Assembly (NCBI RefSeq): GCF_900113185.1
Contig: NZ_FOZD01000001.1
Span: 1,116,001 to 1,180,000, forward strand
Length of the DNA: 64,000 bases
DNA from: Agromyces sp. CF514
GTDB lineage: Bacteria > Actinomycetota > Actinomycetes > Actinomycetales > Microbacteriaceae
Reading direction: 5' to 3'
The translations under genes and the position numbers were made by a program. Positions 31,545-40,484 of this stretch are shown here, piece by piece; the first letter of the stretch is position 1; the number at the start of each line of letters is the position of its first letter. Below the pieces are notes generated by a model. The model saw nothing but the letters and a program-made list of their open reading frames with translations. It was not told where the DNA came from and did not search any database.

Positions 31545-32039
31545 ATGCATGAGGAACGGGCGATGACTGACCAGACGGATGCCGCGACGAACGGCGCGAC
31601 CGTGGCCGCGGGTGCCGGCCGCACGGCCGGACACGCGCACGCGCACGAGGCCGAGGGTTGCCCCGAGTGCTTCCTCGAACTGCAGCCCGACGGCGAATGG
31701 TGGAAGGCCAGGCCCGAGGGCTCGCGGCTGGTCGGCCTCGTCGTCTCCCGCCCCGACATGCCGTCGGTCACCGAGCAGCGCGACGACCTCGCGGCCTTCG
31801 GCGTCGCGATCTTCGACTTCCGTCACCCGGCGCCCGAGAGCGTCGAGAACTGGGAGCAGCGCCTCGAGCGGTTCTTCGGCACGCTGAAGTCCGGCGACGT
31901 GCTCGTGGTCGCCAACCAGCACGCGCTCGGCCGCACGGCCGATGAGGAGGTGCGCACGATCGCGGCGCTGCGCCGCCGCGGCATCGTCGTCAAGGTGCTC
32001 AGCCACGGCGCGCGCCATCTCGCGGACGCCGAGTCCTGA
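31545..32039 (+). CDS. Serine-recombinase-like catalytic domain protein
   Basis: 164 residues from ATG 31545, where GACAAT lies seven bases upstream (leaderless); ATG 31563 with GAGGAA upstream is the alternative. After a His/Ala-rich N-terminus and CPEC, the segment LVGLVVSRPDMPSVTEQRDDL aligns in pattern with the resolvase opening (VSt..Q...L), keeping the Ser (Ser68). LVVANQHALGRTADEEVRTI and ALRRRGIVVKVLS match the later resolvase region, but the usual LDRLGRS is changed to QHALGRT, losing one conserved Arg. There is no C-terminal HTH or zinc-ribbon DNA-binding part. Probably a domesticated, inactive or partner-dependent relative. Confidence 0.55.
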   Translation: MHEERAMTDQTDAATNGATVAAGAGRTAGHAHAHEAEGCPECFLELQPDGEWWKARPEGSRLVGLVVSRPDMPSVTEQRDDLAAFGVAIFDFRHPAPESVENWEQRLERFFGTLKSGDVLVVANQHALGRTADEEVRTIAALRRRGIVVKVLSHGARHLADAES

Positions 32040-32111
32040 TCCTCCTGGTCGGCGGAGGGACACCGCCCGCCCGCCGAGCGCGGTCGGCGGAGCGCGCGTC
32101 GGCCGCGTGCG

Positions 32112-33341
32112 CTACCCCGCTGCGTTCTCCTTCGGGGTGCGCCGCGCGAGGAAGATCGTGAACACGAGCGCCACGAGCGCGGCGATGCACAGCAGCAGCA
32201 GCCCGAGCACGTAGTTGCCCGTCGCGCCGTACGTCGCACCCATGACGAGCGGCGGGAAGTACCCTCCGAGGCCGCCGGCGGCACCGACGATGCCCGTCAC
32301 CGTGCCGACGCGCTCGGCCGGCGACTTCTGTGCGACCCAGGTGAACACGGCGCCGGTGCCGAGGCCCAGGAAGCCGGCCATGAGCACGAACGACGCACCC
32401 GCCGGAATCTCGGGCGGCGGCACGAAGGTCTCGACGACGGCCATGACCGCCGTGCCGGCGAGTGAGATCATCAGCACCTTCGCGGGTCCGATCCGGTCGC
32501 TCAGCACGCCGCCGAGCGGCCGTGCGATCACCGCCGCGATCGCGAAGCCGGCGGTGCGCGCACCGGCGTCGGCCAGGTCGTACGTGTAGACCTCGTGCAG
32601 GTAGGTCGGCAGGTAGGTCGAGAACGCGACGAAGCCGCCGAACGTGATGGCGTACAGGAACGCCATCTGCCAAGTGACCGCGAGCTTCGACGCCGCCGCG
32701 AGCTTGGGCAGCACCTTGTCGGTGTTCGGCTTCCAGGTCGGGGCGTCCCGCATGAACAGCCATACGACCGCGGCGACCACGACCAGCGCGATCGCCATGA
32801 TCCAGTGCGTCGCGTCGTACCCGAACCACTGCACGAACCGGGGCGTGAAGAACGCCGAGAGCGCGGTGCCGCCCATGCCCGCGCCGAAGAGTCCGGTCGC
32901 GAAGCCGCGTCGGGTCGGGTCGTACCAGGCGTTCACGAACGGGATGCCGACTGCGAACGTCGTTCCGGCGATGCCGAGCAGGAACCCGAACACGATGAGC
33001 AACGCGTACGAGCCGGCATCCCCGGCCCACATCACGAGCAGCACGGGGATCGCGGAGAACGCGGTCAGCACCGTGAACATGAGCCGGCCGCCGAAACGGT
33101 CGGTCAGGGCGCCGGTGACGATCCGACCCAGCGAACCCACGATGACCGGCGTGGCGACGAGCAACGACTGCTGCGTGGAGTCCAGCCCGAGCTCCTGCGC
33201 GTAGCTCACGCCGAGCGGGGCGATCATGTTCCAGGCCCAGAACGTGATCGTGAACGCGAGCAGGGCGAGGCCGAGGTTGCGGCCTCGCCCCTCGAGGGCG
33301 GGCGGCGCTGCCGCGGGTGCCGATGCGGCCGAGCTGGTCAT
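32112..33341 (-). CDS. narK: Nitrate/nitrite MFS transporter
   Basis: 409 residues, 12 membrane helices. WAWNMIAPLGVSYAQELGL after the first helix, GRIVTGALTDRFGGR, and the nitrate-signature glycines in FGFLLGIAGTTFAVGIPFVNAWY and GIVGAAGGLGGYFPPLVMG are typical of NarK/NasA proteins. It imports nitrate or exchanges nitrate for nitrite. Last gene of the nar operon, overlapping narI by 4 bases, with an AAGGGGAA ribosome site before ATG 33341. Confidence 0.9.
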   Translation of the reverse strand: MTSSAASAPAAAPPALEGRGRNLGLALLAFTITFWAWNMIAPLGVSYAQELGLDSTQQSLLVATPVIVGSLGRIVTGALTDRFGGRLMFTVLTAFSAIPVLLVMWAGDAGSYALLIVFGFLLGIAGTTFAVGIPFVNAWYDPTRRGFATGLFGAGMGGTALSAFFTPRFVQWFGYDATHWIMAIALVVVAAVVWLFMRDAPTWKPNTDKVLPKLAAASKLAVTWQMAFLYAITFGGFVAFSTYLPTYLHEVYTYDLADAGARTAGFAIAAVIARPLGGVLSDRIGPAKVLMISLAGTAVMAVVETFVPPPEIPAGASFVLMAGFLGLGTGAVFTWVAQKSPAERVGTVTGIVGAAGGLGGYFPPLVMGATYGATGNYVLGLLLLCIAALVALVFTIFLARRTPKENAAG

Positions 33342-34117
33342 CGTGTTCCCCTTCTGGTGCGGTCCTTGGCTCGATCGCGTTCGCGGTCGGGCGTTCCGAT
33401 CGGTGCCCAGCCCCGGCGGATGCCTGCGCTCGGGCTCGGCCTGGCGTCTCGCGACCGGTAGACGATGTACGGCCGGAACAGGTAGTGCACCGGGGCCGTG
33501 AACGCGTGCACGAGCCGGGTGAACGGCCAGATCATGAAGAGCAGCATGCCGATGAGCGTGTGCAGCTGGAACGCGAACGAGGCCTCCGACATCGCCTGGA
33601 CGTCGGGCTGCAGGATGAACAGCGAGCGGAACCACGGTGACACCGTGTCGCGATAGGTGACGTCCTCGTGCGGGCCGAACACGCTGATCACGGTCGTCGC
33701 GAGCCCGGCGACGATCGCCGCGACGAGCACGACGTACATGGTCTTGTCGTTCTTCGTCGTCGCCATGAAGACCGGTCCGGTCGTGCGACGACGCCAGATC
33801 AGGATGCCCACGCCCACGAGCGTCGCGATGCCGGCGATCGTGCCGAGGCCGAGGGCCATGACGTGGTACATGTCCTCGCTGACTCCGACGGCCTCGGTCC
33901 ACGCCTTGGGGATCAGCAGGCCGACGACGTGGCCGATGATGACCACCAGTAGTCCGAAGTGGAACAGCGGCGACCCGATGCGCAGCAGCCGCGACTCGTA
34001 GAGCTGCGAGGACCGGGTGGTCCACCCGAACTGGTCGTAGCGGTAGCGCCAGATCGTGCCGCCCACGAGCACGGCCACCATCACGTAGGGCAGGATGCCC
34101 CACAGCACGACGTCCAT
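33338..34117 (-). CDS. narI: Respiratory nitrate reductase gamma subunit (cytochrome b)
   Basis: 259 residues with five membrane helices. It carries two b haems that take electrons from quinol and pass them to NarH. Candidate haem His ligands are in SPLFHFGLLVVIIGHVVG (helix 2) and in QLHTLIGMLLFMIWPFTRLVHAF (region at about residues 187-209, helix 5). The C-terminus carries an Arg-rich tail of about 40 residues. Translationally coupled to narJ and narK by 1- to 4-base overlaps. Confidence 0.92.
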   Translation of the reverse strand: MDVVLWGILPYVMVAVLVGGTIWRYRYDQFGWTTRSSQLYESRLLRIGSPLFHFGLLVVIIGHVVGLLIPKAWTEAVGVSEDMYHVMALGLGTIAGIATLVGVGILIWRRRTTGPVFMATTKNDKTMYVVLVAAIVAGLATTVISVFGPHEDVTYRDTVSPWFRSLFILQPDVQAMSEASFAFQLHTLIGMLLFMIWPFTRLVHAFTAPVHYLFRPYIVYRSRDARPSPSAGIRRGWAPIGTPDRERDRAKDRTRRGTR

Positions 34118-34755
34118 CAGCGGCCTCCCGTCGGCTGCAGGGGAATGAGGCGCGGATCGTACGGGTCGAGCCCGACGGACTCCGAGGGTGGACCGGCCGC
34201 GGCCATCGCCATGGCCTGCTGCCGGTCCTCGGGCGATCGCCCGGGGAGGGTCGCGCACACGGCGGAGACGACGCCCGCGTACGGCGAGCGGCGTTCGGCG
34301 AGGGCGAGGCGGATGAGCTCGAGGCTCGCCCGATAGGCCTGCAGCAGCTCGGCGCCGTCGTCGGGCCGGTGCCTGGCGAACTCGAGCACGAGGGGCAGGT
34401 GGTCGGGCAGCTCTCCGGTCTCGCCGAGCACCACGCCCGCGTCGCGGTAGCGCTGCTTGAACTCGGTGAGCACGACGCCGCGACGGCGGGTGTCGCCATC
34501 GGTCCAGTACGACAGGTAGAGCGCGTGGCGCTTCGACATGTCGAAGAGTTCGACGTAGCCGCGCTGGACCTCGGCGGCCGGAGTCGCCGCCCACCAGTCG
34601 AGCAGCGGCGCGAATGCCGCCGCAGCGGCACGGTCGGTCTCCGCGAGCGCGTCGCCGATGACGTCCGCGAGGCCGAGGACCTGCTCGTCGGGATAGCTGA
34701 GGCAGATCGAGGCGGCCTGGTAGACCACTCGTCGCCGGGCGTCGCTGCGACTCAT
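34117..34755 (-). CDS. narJ: Nitrate reductase molybdenum cofactor assembly chaperone
   Basis: 212 residues, all-helical. RRVVYQAASICLSYPD at the start and YVELFDMSKRHALYLSYWTDGDTRRRG (region about residues 66-92) with DHLPLVLEFA are hallmark NarJ sequences. It holds the NarG-NarH pair during insertion of the Mo cofactor and is not part of the final enzyme. Its position between narH and narI and the coupled starts fit the standard narGHJI order. Confidence 0.92.
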   Translation of the reverse strand: MSRSDARRRVVYQAASICLSYPDEQVLGLADVIGDALAETDRAAAAAFAPLLDWWAATPAAEVQRGYVELFDMSKRHALYLSYWTDGDTRRRGVVLTEFKQRYRDAGVVLGETGELPDHLPLVLEFARHRPDDGAELLQAYRASLELIRLALAERRSPYAGVVSAVCATLPGRSPEDRQQAMAMAAAGPPSESVGLDPYDPRLIPLQPTGGR

Positions 34756-36458
34756 GACCGGCCGCCGGCGGCATCCGGATCGCCCGGTGGTTCCTCGCGT
34801 TTCGAAGGCGGCGGGAACAGGCCGGACGGCGCCCCGTTGCCGTCCCAGTTGAGCAGGTTCACCCGGCCCCGCATCGACTGCGAGTCAGCGGCCCGATCCG
34901 AGGTCTGCCGCTCGCGGAGGGCCTGGAACGTCTCGACCGCGACCGGCACCGGCCGTCCGCTCGCCTCGCCGAACGGACCGGAGTCGCCGTTCTCGTACGG
35001 CCCGCCGTCGAAGTCGAGCGAGCAGCCGAGTTCCTCGAGTTCGTGCGCCCGCTCGTAGTGCGCCGTCGGGATCACGTAGCGCTCGTCGTACTTCGCGATC
35101 GCGAGCAGGCGGTACATCTCGTACATCGTGCCGCCGTCCATGCCGACGGCCGCCGGGATCGACTCGTCGCGCGGACGGTCGAGCGTGATGTCGCGCAGGT
35201 AGGCGCGCATCGCGGCGAGTTTCTTCAGCACACTCGTGATGAGGTCGGTGTCGCCGGCGGTGAAGAGTTCCGCGAGGTACTCGACGGGGATGCGCAGCGC
35301 CTCGATCGCGCCGAACAGCGTGCCGGCGGACTCCGCATCGTGGCCCTGCTCGCTCAGCAGGTCGACGATGGGCGAGAGCGGCGGGATGTACCAGACCATC
35401 GGCATGGTGCGGTACTCCGGATGCAGCGGCAGCGCCACCCGGTACTTCTTCGCGAGGGCGTAGACCGGCGATCGCCGGGCGGCCTCCATCCAGTCGTCGG
35501 CGATGCCCTGCTCGTGGGCCGCGGCGATGACCGCGGGGTCGTCCGGGTCGAGCATCAGGTCGAGCTGCGCCTCGTACAGGTCCTGCGGGTCGGGCGTCGC
35601 GGCCGCCTCGGTGACCTTGTCGGCGTCGTAGAGGAAGAGCCCCAGGTAGCGCAGGCGCCCGACGCAGGTCTCGGAGCACACCGTGGGGATGCCGACCTCG
35701 AGCCGCGGGTAGCACATGGTGCATTTCTCGGCCTTGCCGGTCTTGTGGTTGAAGTAGATCTTCTTGTACGGGCAGCCCGTGATGCACTGTCGCCAGCCGC
35801 GGCAGCGGTCCTGGTCGACCAGCACGATGCCGTCCTCCTCGCGCTTGTAGATCGCGCCGGAGGGACAGGACGCCATGCACGAGGGGTTCAGGCAGTGCTC
35901 GCAGATGCGCGGCAGGTAGAACATGAACGTCTGCTCGAACGAGAACTTGATCTTGTCCTCGGACTCGCGGCGCACCTTCTCGACCACCGGGTCGAGGTGG
36001 CCCATCTCGCTCGTGCCGCCCAGGTCGTCGTCCCAGTTGGCCGACCAGGTGATCTTCGTGTCCTCGCCCGTGATGAGCGACTTGGGCCGAGCGACCGGGA
36101 AGTCGTCGCCGAGGGGCGCGTCGATGAGCGTCTGGTAGTCGTAGGTCCACGGCTCGTAGTAGTCCTCGAGCTTGGGCTGCACGGGCGAGGAGAAGATCGT
36201 GAGCAGGCGCTTGAGCCGGCTTCCGGTGCGGAGCTTCAGGCGACCGCGGCCGTTGAGCTCCCACCCGCCCTTCCACTGCTCCTGGTCCTCGTACCGGCGC
36301 GGATACCCCTGTCCGGGCCTCGTCTCGACGTTGTTGAACCACACGTACTCGGTGCCGGCGCGGTTGGTCCACGCCTGCTTGCACGTGACCGAGCAGGTGT
36401 GGCATCCGATGCACTTGTCGAGGTTCATCACCATGCCCATCTGGGCCATCACCCGCAT
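34752..36458 (-). CDS. narH: Respiratory nitrate reductase beta subunit (iron-sulfur)
   Basis: 568 residues. Four iron-sulfur cluster motifs are readable: CIGCHTCSVTCKQAW (from Cys16), CEHCLNPSCMASCPSGAI, CRGWRQCITGCPYKK and CTMCYPRLEVGIPTVCSETC. In the third, Trp replaces a Cys (CRGW), as in other NarH proteins, giving a [3Fe-4S] cluster. It passes electrons from NarI to NarG on the cytoplasmic side. GGTGAG lies before ATG 36458. The last 60 residues are a less conserved, polar tail. Confidence 0.95.
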   Translation of the reverse strand: MRVMAQMGMVMNLDKCIGCHTCSVTCKQAWTNRAGTEYVWFNNVETRPGQGYPRRYEDQEQWKGGWELNGRGRLKLRTGSRLKRLLTIFSSPVQPKLEDYYEPWTYDYQTLIDAPLGDDFPVARPKSLITGEDTKITWSANWDDDLGGTSEMGHLDPVVEKVRRESEDKIKFSFEQTFMFYLPRICEHCLNPSCMASCPSGAIYKREEDGIVLVDQDRCRGWRQCITGCPYKKIYFNHKTGKAEKCTMCYPRLEVGIPTVCSETCVGRLRYLGLFLYDADKVTEAAATPDPQDLYEAQLDLMLDPDDPAVIAAAHEQGIADDWMEAARRSPVYALAKKYRVALPLHPEYRTMPMVWYIPPLSPIVDLLSEQGHDAESAGTLFGAIEALRIPVEYLAELFTAGDTDLITSVLKKLAAMRAYLRDITLDRPRDESIPAAVGMDGGTMYEMYRLLAIAKYDERYVIPTAHYERAHELEELGCSLDFDGGPYENGDSGPFGEASGRPVPVAVETFQALRERQTSDRAADSQSMRGRVNLLNWDGNGAPSGLFPPPSKREEPPGDPDAAGGRS

Positions 36459-36519
36459 CAGCGGCTCACCCCCCGGCGCTTCGCACCCGAGGCCGTGCTG
36501 CGCTCGCGAACTGCATCCA

Positions 36520-39500
36520 TCAGTACGTCACCTCCTGCGACCGGCGGCGGATCGTCGCCGTCATGTCGCGCTGGTTGCCGGTCGGTCCGAGGTAGTTGAA
36601 CGTGTACGACAGCTGCGCGTACCCGCCGATGAGGTGCGTCGGTTTCACGAGCAGCCTCGTGACGGAGTTGTGGATGCCGCCGCGCCGCCCGGTCGCCTCC
36701 GACTTCGGCACGTCGATCGTGCGCTCCTGCGCGTGGTGCACGTAGACCACGCCGTCGGGCATGCGGTGCGAGACGATCGCCCTCGCCACGAGCACGCCGT
36801 TCGAGTTCACGCACTCGACCCAGTCGTTGTCGGATGCCCCGATGGCCGCGGCATCCGCCGGACTCATCCACACCGTGGGGCCGCCGCGCGAGAGCGAGAG
36901 CATGAACAGGTTGTCCTGGTACTCGGAGTGGATCGACCATTTCGAGTGCGGGGTGAGGTAGCGCACGACCACCTGCTGCTCGCCGTTCGGCCCGAGCTTG
37001 GGCTCGCCGAACAACCGGTGCATGTCGAGGGGCGGCCGGTAGATCGGCATGGCCTCGCCCAGGTCGCGCATCCAGTCGTGGTCGAGGTAGAAGTGCATGC
37101 GGCCGGTGAGCGTGTGGAACGGCTTCAGGCGCTCGATGTTCACCGTGAACGGGGCGTACCTGCGGCCGCCGGTCTCGGAACCCGACCACTCGGGGCTCGT
37201 GATGACCGGCTGCGGCGAGGCCTGCGTCATCGCGAACGTGATGCGCTTCTCCTCCGAGCCCTCGGCGAGGTCGGCGAGCGGCTTGCCCACCCGTTTCTCG
37301 AGGGTCCTGAATCCCTGCACGGCGAGTTCGCCGTTCGTCGTGCCCGAGAATGAGAGGATCGCCTCGGCCATCTTGATGTCGGTGTCGATCGCGGGCCTGC
37401 CGTCGGCCGCGCCGCCGAGCATGACCCCGTTCATTCCGGCGAGCCGTTCGACCTCGTGCTTCAGGTCGTAGGTGACGTTCTTCGTGGTGAAGCCGAGCCT
37501 GTCGGCCAGCGGGCCGACGGTCGCGAGCTGGTCGGCGATCGCCGTGTAGTCGCGTTCGACCACCGCGAAGTTCGGCATGGTCCTGCCGGGGGCCGCCGGT
37601 ACGTCGCCCCTCGCCCAGTCGCGGACGACTCCGCCGGGCTGCGAGGTCTCGCCGGGGGTGTCGTGCTGCATGGGCACCGACACGAGGTCCTTGCGCGTGC
37701 CGAGGTGCGTCGCGGCCTGCCGTGAGAACTCGCGGGCGATCGCGTGGAACAGGTCGAAGTCGCTCTTCGCCTCCCACGGCGGGTCGATCGCCGGCGTGAA
37801 CGCGTGCACGAACGGGTGCATGTCCGTCGACGAGAGGTCGTGCTTCTCGTACCACGTGGCTGCCGGGAACACCACGTCGGAGAGCAGCGTCGTCGAGGTC
37901 ATGCGGAAGTCGGCCGAGACGAGCAGGTCGAGCTTGCCCTCGGGGATCTCGTCGTGCCACTTCACGTCGTTCGGGCGCACCGAGGCCTCGTCGGTGGCCA
38001 TCACGTTGCTGTGGGTGCCGAGCAGGTGCTTGAGGAAGTACTCGTTGCCCTTGGCGGACGAGCCCATGAGGTTCGAGCGCCAGAGCGTCAGCAGTCGCGG
38101 CCAGTTCTCGGGGGCGTCGACGTCGGCGATGGCCGGCTGGAGCGAGCCGTCGCCGAGCCTGGCCGCCACGTACGAGGCCGCGTCGGCCGCCTCGCCCGCC
38201 GCCACCGCGGCCGTGGCGGCATCGGCCACCTCGAGCGGGTTGCGGTCGAACTGCGGGTAGAACGGCATCCAGCCGAGCCGCGCCGACTGCGCGATCGCGT
38301 CGGCCGTGTGCATGCCGTCGAAGTTGCCCTCGGCCAGCGGCGAGGCGAGCGCGTCGGCCGAGTAGCCGTCGAAGCGCCATTGGTCGGTGTGCATGTACCA
38401 GTACGCCGTGCCGATCATGGTGCGCGGTGGTCGCACCCAGTCGAGCGCGTTCGCGAGCGAGAGCCAGCCGGTGATCGGGCGGCACTTCTCCTGCCCCACG
38501 TAGTGCGCCCAGCCGCCGCCGTTGCGACCCATCGACCCGGTGAGGATCAGCAACGACAGGATCGCCCGGTAGGTCGCGTCGCCGTGGAACCACTGGCAGA
38601 TCCCGGCGCCCATGATGATCATCGAGCGCCCGCCCGAGTCGATCGCGTTCTGCGCGAACTCGCGCGCCACGCGGATGCAGGCCTCGGCGGGCACGCCCGT
38701 GAGGTCCTCCTGCCAGGCGGGCGTGTAAGGGGACTCGACGTCGTCGTAGCCGGCGGGCCATTCGCCGGGCAGACCGGGCCGGCCCACGCCGTACTGCGCG
38801 AGCAGCAGGTCGAACACGGTCGTGACGAGTCGGCCGTTCACGCGGGTCGTCGGCACGCCGCGGCGCACCACGGCGCCCGACCCGTCTGCGGCATCGAACC
38901 TGGGCAGCAGCACCTCGACGTCCTCGGTGTCGAGCTTCGCGTCGCGCAGCGACAACGCGGGCACCGTGTCGCCGAGGTCGAGGTTCCACCTGCCCTCGCC
39001 GGACTCCGCGTAGCGGAACCCCATCGAGCCGTTCGGCACGACGGGCTCACCGGTCGCGGCCTCGATCAGCACCGTCTTCCACGACTCCTCGGGGGCGGAT
39101 GCCTCGCCGGGCAGGTCTGCGGACATGAGGAACTTGCCCGGCACGAGGCCGCCGTCGGCATGCTCGACGAGGGTCACCAGGTGCGGCAGGTCGGTGTACT
39201 GCCGCGAGAAGTCGACGAAGAACGGCTCGCGGCGATCGACGTAGTGCTCCTTGAGCAGCACGTGCCCCATGGCCATCGCGAGGGCGGCGTCGGTGCCCGC
39301 CTGGCACGGCAGCCATTCGTCGGCGAACTTGGTGTTGTCGGCGTAGTCGGGGCTGACCGTGACCACCTTGGTTCCGCGATAGCGCACCTCGGCCATCCAG
39401 TGCGCGTCGGGCGTGCGGGTGACCGGCACGTTCGATCCCCACATCATGAGGTAGGTGGCATCCCACCAGTCGCCGGACTCCGGCACGTCGGTCTGGTCGC

Positions 39501-40224
39501 CGAACACCTGCGGGCTCGCGACCGGCAGGTCGGCGTACCAGTCGTAGAAGCTCGTCATGACCCCGCCGATGAGCTGGGTGAACCGCGTGCCGATGCAGTG
39601 CGACACCATCGACATCGCCGGGATCGGCGAGAAACCGGCGACCCGGTCTGGACCGTACTCCTTGATCGTGTGCACGTAGCCGGCCGCCACGAGCTCGACC
39701 GCCTCGGCCCAGGTGGCTCGCACGAGTCCGCCCTTGCCGCGGGCCTGCTGGTAGCGGCGACGCGTCTCGCGGTTCTTCGACACCTCGGCGAACGCGAGCA
39801 CCGGGTCGCCGGTGCGGGCCTTCGCCTCGCGGTAGGCGTCGAGCAGCACGCCGCGCACGTACGGGTAGCGCACCCGGGTGGGGGAGTAGGTGTACCACGA
39901 GAACGCGGCCCCACGGGGGCATCCGCGGGGCTCGTACTCGGGGCGATCGGGGCCGACGCTCGGGTAGTCGGTCTGCTGGGCCTCCCACGTGATGATGCCG
40001 TCCTTGACGTACACCTTCCACGAACAGGAGCCCGTGCAGTTCACGCCGTGCGTGGACCTCACGACCTTGTCGTGGCTCCACCGGTCACGGTAGAAGGCGT
40101 CGCCCTGCCGACCCCCCTCGAGGAACGCCGCCCGGTGATCCGGCGTCTCGTCCCACCTCGTGAAGAACCTTCCGACGCGCAGCAGCGCGTCGGAAGCTGG
40201 ACCGTCTACCCCCGTGATGGCCAT
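36520..40224 (-). CDS. narG: Respiratory nitrate reductase alpha subunit (molybdenum)
   Basis: 1234 residues, normal length. Catalytic subunit reducing nitrate to nitrite at a Mo-bisMGD centre. The N-terminal [4Fe-4S] site His59, Cys63, Cys67 is in HGVNCTGSCSW, with the fourth ligand in RGCPRGA. WWDATYLMMWGSNVPVTRTPDAHW holds the expected Asp ligand region and the cofactor-binding WGSN. AATWYEKHDLSSTDMHPF and the end SYTFNYLGPTGNQRDM are also typical. TATCGT six bases before the ATG suggests a leaderless start. First gene of narGHJIK, with an iron-box-like sequence upstream. Confidence 0.96.
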   Translation of the reverse strand: MAITGVDGPASDALLRVGRFFTRWDETPDHRAAFLEGGRQGDAFYRDRWSHDKVVRSTHGVNCTGSCSWKVYVKDGIITWEAQQTDYPSVGPDRPEYEPRGCPRGAAFSWYTYSPTRVRYPYVRGVLLDAYREAKARTGDPVLAFAEVSKNRETRRRYQQARGKGGLVRATWAEAVELVAAGYVHTIKEYGPDRVAGFSPIPAMSMVSHCIGTRFTQLIGGVMTSFYDWYADLPVASPQVFGDQTDVPESGDWWDATYLMMWGSNVPVTRTPDAHWMAEVRYRGTKVVTVSPDYADNTKFADEWLPCQAGTDAALAMAMGHVLLKEHYVDRREPFFVDFSRQYTDLPHLVTLVEHADGGLVPGKFLMSADLPGEASAPEESWKTVLIEAATGEPVVPNGSMGFRYAESGEGRWNLDLGDTVPALSLRDAKLDTEDVEVLLPRFDAADGSGAVVRRGVPTTRVNGRLVTTVFDLLLAQYGVGRPGLPGEWPAGYDDVESPYTPAWQEDLTGVPAEACIRVAREFAQNAIDSGGRSMIIMGAGICQWFHGDATYRAILSLLILTGSMGRNGGGWAHYVGQEKCRPITGWLSLANALDWVRPPRTMIGTAYWYMHTDQWRFDGYSADALASPLAEGNFDGMHTADAIAQSARLGWMPFYPQFDRNPLEVADAATAAVAAGEAADAASYVAARLGDGSLQPAIADVDAPENWPRLLTLWRSNLMGSSAKGNEYFLKHLLGTHSNVMATDEASVRPNDVKWHDEIPEGKLDLLVSADFRMTSTTLLSDVVFPAATWYEKHDLSSTDMHPFVHAFTPAIDPPWEAKSDFDLFHAIAREFSRQAATHLGTRKDLVSVPMQHDTPGETSQPGGVVRDWARGDVPAAPGRTMPNFAVVERDYTAIADQLATVGPLADRLGFTTKNVTYDLKHEVERLAGMNGVMLGGAADGRPAIDTDIKMAEAILSFSGTTNGELAVQGFRTLEKRVGKPLADLAEGSEEKRITFAMTQASPQPVITSPEWSGSETGGRRYAPFTVNIERLKPFHTLTGRMHFYLDHDWMRDLGEAMPIYRPPLDMHRLFGEPKLGPNGEQQVVVRYLTPHSKWSIHSEYQDNLFMLSLSRGGPTVWMSPADAAAIGASDNDWVECVNSNGVLVARAIVSHRMPDGVVYVHHAQERTIDVPKSEATGRRGGIHNSVTRLLVKPTHLIGGYAQLSYTFNYLGPTGNQRDMTATIRRRSQEVTY

Positions 40225-40230
40225 ATCGAG

Positions 40231-40266
40231 ACGATACCGAGGGCGGCTCAGGTTAGGGAAGGCTCA
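40231..40266 (-). promoter_or_regulatory. Leaderless -10 and possible iron-box before narG
   Basis: On the minus strand TATCGT (40236-40231) is six bases from the narG ATG. Immediately upstream, 40248-40266 reads TCAGGTTAGGGAAGGCTCA, which agrees at about 13 of 19 positions with the DtxR/IdeR iron-box consensus. The iron-box reading is weak. Confidence 0.3.
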
Positions 40267-40325
40267 CCGGCGGCGGTTCGCCGAACCGGGTCGTCCCTCG
40301 CGGGACCATCGACCCGCGAAATCCT

Positions 40326-40345
40326 GACGCACGGAATACTGCGTC
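40326..40345. other. Short inverted repeat in the narG/aminopeptidase gap
   Basis: GACGCA and TGCGTC with an 8-base spacer lie in the 260-base divergent gap between narG and the aminopeptidase gene. Candidate operator of unknown protein; otherwise the gap shows nothing clear. Confidence 0.3.
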
Positions 40346-40484
40346 GGGACGACGCCCTCACGCGTGTTTCGCATGCGTCGGGCAGCTTCGACGCAACACA
40401 TCTGCTATGCAGGCGAAATACGGCGCCGATACGGTGAAGGCATCGGAAGGCCCGAACCGCGGCCTCCGCGACGAAGGAGAGCTG

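Noticed and set aside
36458-38989. Long open frame in another frame within narG
   Set aside because: narG is unambiguous; the other frame is Arg-rich shadow sequence.
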